A stretch of DNA of 9,833 bases. It comes from Spirochaeta sp. (GTDB taxonomy: Bacteria; Spirochaetota; Spirochaetia; UBA9216). Below the pieces are notes generated by a model. It was not told where the DNA came from. It made no database searches and saw only the letters and a list, made by a program, of their open reading frames with translations. The translations under genes were made by a program, and so were the position numbers. Below, in pieces: positions 6,845 through 9,833 of this stretch. The DNA lies in contig DMKD01000095.1 of NCBI GenBank assembly GCA_003454605.1, positions 1 through 9,833 of the forward strand. Direction: 5' to 3'. Position 1 is the stretch's first letter; each line of letters begins with the position of its first letter.

Positions 6845-8180
6845 AATAAAAATGATCACAAATGATAGAGAATCAAGAGTTCTCAGCCGCCTTGCCGCTC
6901 CAATGATGGCAGGGATTCTCGGCTTCAGCATATTTAATCTGATGGATACATTCTTCGTCGGCAGACTCGGCACCGTAGAACTTGCAGCTCTCTCCTTCAC
7001 CTTCCCCGTTATCATGATAGTAAGCAGCGTCGCACACGGACTCGGAATTGGAATGACGGCCGCCGTATCAAAAACTGCCGGATCAGGTGATCATGAAAAA
7101 CTTAAAAATATAATCACATGGGGACTTGTCCTTGCCGTTATCATCGTAGCAGCGTTTATCTCTGTCGGACTTCTGACGATCGAACCGGTGTTCAGGCTGC
7201 TCGGTGCCGATGAGGAGACATTACCGGTAATAAAGGAATACATGCGAATCTGGTATATCGGAGCTGCCTTCGTAGTGGTCCCGATGGTCGGTAATTCCGC
7301 CATTCGCGGCCTCGGCGACACCAGAGTCCCCTCCATGGTAATGCTGACGGCGGCAGTTATTAATACCATCCTTGATCCGCTGCTGATCTTCGGTTTGGGA
7401 CCCTTTCCCGAGCTGGGAGTATCCGGTGCAGCCATTGCAACAGTAACAGCAAGATTCGTTACCTTCACCGTAGCTCTCTGGGTACTGATTAAGCGCGAAA
7501 AGATGATCAGTTTCGCCGTTCCGTCGGCTGCAGTCAGGGTATGGAAGGAAATTCTGTTTGTAGGGATTCCTAATACCTTCACAAAACTGATTATCCCCTT
7601 CGGCACGGCTGTAATAACCAGACTTATTGCCTCATACGGCCGGGAAGCAGTCGCGGGCTTCGGGGTGGCAAGCAAACTTGAAATGTTTGCCCTGATGCCC
7701 CTGATGGCATTAACCTCAATTATTCCGGTATTTGTGGGGCAGAATTTCGGAGCCGGCAAAAAGGACCGTGTTTTGAAGGGCATAAGCCTGAGTTGGCGGT
7801 TCTCGGTAATCTACGGAATTGGTATCTATATTGTCCTGATGATATTCGGAGAAGATCTCGCGAAACTTTTCAATGCCGACAAAACAGTTATTGAAGTTGT
7901 CACACTGTACATGAGCATAGTACCGGCAGCTTACTGCTTCAGAAATATGATGGATCTTTCAGTCACGGTACTATCAGTTACCGGCAAACCGATTCATTCG
8001 GCATTCATCAGCCTTACCCAGATGTTCATCCTCTACATCCCGCTAGCAGCAGCCGGTTCGAAACTCTTCGGTATGACGGGCATATTCACAGGACTTGCAG
8101 TCTCCCTGCTCATTACAGGACCGACTGCGTTAAATCTGATGAGGCGGTATATTTTCAATCGATCAGTCCCGAGCGCTTAA
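6834..8180 (+). CDS. MATE family multidrug/cation antiporter
   Basis: Inner-membrane efflux pump of 448 residues, the normal MATE length, with about twelve hydrophobic segments in two similar halves. Family text seen: LMDTFFVGRLGTVELAALSF (36-55, with Asp38), SAIRGLGDTRVPS (155-167), ILDPLLIFGLGP (179-190), and in the second half KLEMFALMPLMALTS (281-295) followed by VGQNFGAG (301-308). Such proteins export drugs or metabolites in exchange for Na+ or H+. The substrate is unknown. AGAGGA lies four bases before ATG 6834, inside the marR gene, and the 11-base overlap implies co-expression. Regulation through the MarR protein parallels mepR-mepA in logic only. No terminator is visible after the stop. 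Confidence 0.95.
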   Translation: MKDKIKMITNDRESRVLSRLAAPMMAGILGFSIFNLMDTFFVGRLGTVELAALSFTFPVIMIVSSVAHGLGIGMTAAVSKTAGSGDHEKLKNIITWGLVLAVIIVAAFISVGLLTIEPVFRLLGADEETLPVIKEYMRIWYIGAAFVVVPMVGNSAIRGLGDTRVPSMVMLTAAVINTILDPLLIFGLGPFPELGVSGAAIATVTARFVTFTVALWVLIKREKMISFAVPSAAVRVWKEILFVGIPNTFTKLIIPFGTAVITRLIASYGREAVAGFGVASKLEMFALMPLMALTSIIPVFVGQNFGAGKKDRVLKGISLSWRFSVIYGIGIYIVLMIFGEDLAKLFNADKTVIEVVTLYMSIVPAAYCFRNMMDLSVTVLSVTGKPIHSAFISLTQMFILYIPLAAAGSKLFGMTGIFTGLAVSLLITGPTALNLMRRYIFNRSVPSA

Positions 8181-8214
8181 GTTCATCATCAAGCTGTTTT
8201 AGAATATGGGTTTC

Positions 8215-8223
8215 TGCTATAAT
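8215..8223 (+). promoter_or_regulatory. Extended -10 promoter of the ispH-like gene
   Basis: TGCTATAAT, a perfect -10 hexamer (8218-8223) with the extended TGn motif. The -35 region at 17 bases spacing is TGTTTT, which is weak. Transcription should begin at about 8230, at or next to the ATG. Confidence 0.6.
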
Positions 8224-8230
8224 CAGCTAT

Positions 8231-9115
8231 ATGAATGTACTTATTCCCGGATTATCCGGATTTTGTCCCGGGGTTAAAAATGCAGAAAACCGAATTTTTG
8301 ATGCACTCAATTCTGACCCGACCGACAGCTACACAGTGCTGGGGATGATGATCAATAACCGTAAATATATTGAATATCTTAAAGAAAAAAATATTGAAAC
8401 AGTTGATGAGCTCAGCAGTATAAAAAAAGGAACCACTGTCGTTATACGTACTCATGGAATCGACCGCAAACTGCAGAGCAGTCTCTCCGATGATTTCAAT
8501 CTCATTGATCTTACCTGCAGAAATGTAAAACGCGTTCAGGAAATAATAAAAGACCACTCAGAGCGGGGGGCAATGGTTTTTATAACGGGTAAAAAAAGTC
8601 ACCCTGAAGTCATTGGTCTTCAAAGCTACGGCATGAATACGTTGATTCTTGAGAATATTGAAGAGCTCGATGAATTTATATTCAATCCGGAATTAGGTGG
8701 CCGCAGATTTAATCCGGGTGATTATTCCGAAATATTTGTTACATCACAGACGACAGGCGGTAGAAAACTCTTTGAATCGGCAATAGAGAAGATCAGCCGG
8801 AAATGGCCTGATGCTGTTATAGAGAGTTTCGACTCCATATGTCCGGTTACCGAAAAAAAAGAGGTTGAAGCCCTCAGTCTTCAGAGTGATGCGGATATCA
8901 GTTTTGTCATAGGGGATCCTCTTTCTTCAAACGCAAACAAACTCTTTAAGCGGCTGAAGGATTCAGATTCGCATACCCTATTCATACAGGATGTTTCGGA
9001 ACTCAAGGATCTTAATATCGATTTCAGCAAAGTTAAAACATCTCTTGTCGTATCTTCAGCCTCTACCCCGCAGTTTGTGGAATCAGAGGTTATCGAATAC
9101 CTCAGAAGCCGATAA
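8231..9115 (+). CDS. ispH: IspH/LytB-like 4-hydroxy-3-methylbut-2-enyl diphosphate reductase, divergent
   Basis: Iron-sulfur enzyme of the last step of the MEP isoprenoid route, reducing HMBPP to IPP and DMAPP in the cytosol. At 294 residues it is close to the Firmicutes-type length. The three cluster cysteines are present: Cys12 in GFCPGV, Cys96 in DLTCRNV, Cys204 in DSICPVT. Other pocket residues are kept: His75 in THG, His124 and Glu126 in SHPEV, TSQTT (171-175), SSN (232-234) and Ser278 in SASTP. Deviations: Asn42 stands where the family has the His of its VHN motif, Pro is replaced by Arg after Cys96, and the segment after Cys204 lacks the usual AT-NRQ text. It may be a working but diverged enzyme or a paralogue with another role. 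The start ATG aligns with the family N-terminus. No ribosome site precedes it, and the -10 box lies only seven bases upstream. It converges on the dehydrogenase gene. Confidence 0.85.
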   Translation: MNVLIPGLSGFCPGVKNAENRIFDALNSDPTDSYTVLGMMINNRKYIEYLKEKNIETVDELSSIKKGTTVVIRTHGIDRKLQSSLSDDFNLIDLTCRNVKRVQEIIKDHSERGAMVFITGKKSHPEVIGLQSYGMNTLILENIEELDEFIFNPELGGRRFNPGDYSEIFVTSQTTGGRKLFESAIEKISRKWPDAVIESFDSICPVTEKKEVEALSLQSDADISFVIGDPLSSNANKLFKRLKDSDSHTLFIQDVSELKDLNIDFSKVKTSLVVSSASTPQFVESEVIEYLRSR

Positions 9116-9117
9116 AT

Positions 9118-9143
9118 AAACCGACGGGGTTAACCGCCGGTTT
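9118..9143. terminator. Hairpin terminator between convergent genes
   Basis: Arms AAACCGACGG (9118-9127) and CCGCCGGTTT (9134-9143) pair at nine of ten positions around the loop GGTTAA. The A-rich 5' flank and T-containing 3' flank allow it to serve both strands. It sits three bases after the ispH stop and 22 bases from the dehydrogenase stop. The T tract on either side is short, so its strength is uncertain. Confidence 0.7.
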
Positions 9144-9165
9144 AAATAATGTTCATTGCTGTTAT

Positions 9166-9833
9166 CTATTTGAAAGCCTTCTTCATTATGTCGAAGTTTT
9201 CCTGATCTGAAAGCTTATATCTATCCATTGTGAACAGTCCGCCCATGGCAAACTTCGCGTTTTTCGCGAGCTTGTCGATATCATCCTCTGTGATACCGTA
9301 ATCAGACATTTTCAGCTGATCTACATTACAGTCTTTCTGAAGCTTAAGCAGAGCTTTAACAAAATTCTCAGGCTTTGCCTCCATTCCCATAGCAACAGCC
9401 ATCTTCGCAAAACGCTCAGGTACAATCTTCTCAAAAAAAGAAAAATATTCTTCAGACAGCATGATCAACCCCGCACCATGCGGAAGCTTGGGAAAATAAG
9501 CACTCATCGCATGTTCCATAGCGTGTTCAGAGGTACATGAAGAAGTTGATTCGACAAAACCTGATAATGTATTGGCGAGGGCAATATCGGTACGGGCCTC
9601 AATACTGCTGCCGTCTTTCACAGCTGCTGCGAGAGATTTCGCGACAAGCTCAATACTGGCAAGCGCGAAAGCATCACTAACAGGGGTGGCAATATTTGCA
9701 ATATATCCTTCAACCGCATGAAAGAATGCATCAAAGCCCTGGTATGCCGTAAGATGTGCAGGAACCGAGGTCATCAGTTCGGGATCAACAACCGACAGTA
9801 CAGGAAAGGTTTCTTCTGTACCGAAACCAATCT
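9166..9833 (-). CDS. Iron-containing alcohol dehydrogenase (partial, N-terminus beyond right edge)
   Basis: C-terminal 221 residues of a group III, metal-dependent NAD(P)-linked alcohol dehydrogenase, acting in fermentation or aldehyde detoxification in the cytosol. The frame is open to the window edge, and the Met at 9774 is internal because the conserved text IGFGTEETFPVLSVVDPELM runs straight through it. Metal ligands are visible: Asp34 and His38 in GFDAFFHAVEGY (residues counted from the window edge), His103 and His107 in EHAMEHAMSAY, and His118 in LPHGAGL. These match the family pattern. About 160 N-terminal residues, including the nucleotide-binding GGGS-type loop, are missing. The substrate and cofactor cannot be read from this part. 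It ends just after a shared hairpin terminator and is convergent with the ispH-like gene. Confidence 0.93.
   Translation of the reverse strand, partial: IGFGTEETFPVLSVVDPELMTSVPAHLTAYQGFDAFFHAVEGYIANIATPVSDAFALASIELVAKSLAAAVKDGSSIEARTDIALANTLSGFVESTSSCTSEHAMEHAMSAYFPKLPHGAGLIMLSEEYFSFFEKIVPERFAKMAVAMGMEAKPENFVKALLKLQKDCNVDQLKMSDYGITEDDIDKLAKNAKFAMGGLFTMDRYKLSDQENFDIMKKAFK

Noticed and set aside
7091..7783. Long open frame of 230 codons on the minus strand inside the MATE gene
   Set aside because: It is exactly antisense to a well-supported membrane protein, shows no family resemblance, is Ser/Thr/Ile-rich as expected of a shadow frame, and has no promoter or ribosome site that I can see.
9166..9774. 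A complete short dehydrogenase starting at the Met at 9774
   Set aside because: The frame is open upstream to the window edge with conserved dehydrogenase text, so this Met is internal and the gene is cut only by the window.
1..9833. CRISPR array, tRNA, insertion sequence or prophage signs
   Set aside because: No spaced repeats, cloverleaf-like sequence, transposase motif or terminal inverted repeats were seen on reading both strands.

Overview
The window reads as ordinary chromosomal DNA of a free-living, probably fermentative bacterium, most likely a spirochaete. The best clue is the signal peptide of the amino-acid binding protein near 4.06 kb. It ends in VFA followed by GGAQE, has no lipobox cysteine, and is a style I associate with exported binding proteins of Spirochaeta, Treponema and Sphaerochaeta. 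This placement is inference, because no rRNA or marker gene is present. Base composition is moderate and looks even, and I see no insertion sequence, prophage, tRNA or CRISPR array. Genes cover nearly everything, and no gene-free stretch exceeds about 130 bases.

Left block (minus strand, 3925 down to 1): a secreted PhnD-like periplasmic binding protein, a membrane-bound hybrid histidine kinase whose TTG start overlaps the previous stop codon, and 19 bases later a Uup-type ABC-F ATPase that runs off the left edge. The first two look like a two-protein sensor: the binding protein catches a ligand outside the membrane and the kinase reports it. No response regulator or Hpt protein is encoded here.

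Centre (plus strand, 4058-6268): a three-gene polar amino-acid ABC importer (binding protein, permease, ATPase) with overlapping genes, fired from a near-consensus promoter. That promoter lies back to back with an equally good promoter for the sensor operon, so the two operons share a regulatory region of about 130 bases.

Right-centre (plus strand, 6386-8180): a MarR-family repressor and a MATE multidrug exporter whose genes overlap by 11 bases. Upstream, a 20-base sequence is repeated with a 33-base offset. One copy fills the promoter spacer and the other lies just past the predicted transcription start. This is the expected layout of an autoregulated, drug-inducible efflux operon, comparable in logic to the mepR-mepA pair of Staphylococcus.

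Right end: an IspH/LytB-like protein (8231-9115, plus) whose only good promoter would start transcription at the ATG itself, making it a candidate leaderless mRNA. It keeps the three cluster cysteines but has Asn where the family has its first substrate-pocket His. A hairpin at 9118-9143 separates it from a convergent iron-dependent alcohol dehydrogenase (minus strand) that runs off the right edge.

I found no clearly new biological system. The observations most worth following are the binding-protein/kinase/ABC-F operon with a non-canonical PhnD pocket, the paired MarR operators, and the leaderless, divergent IspH.
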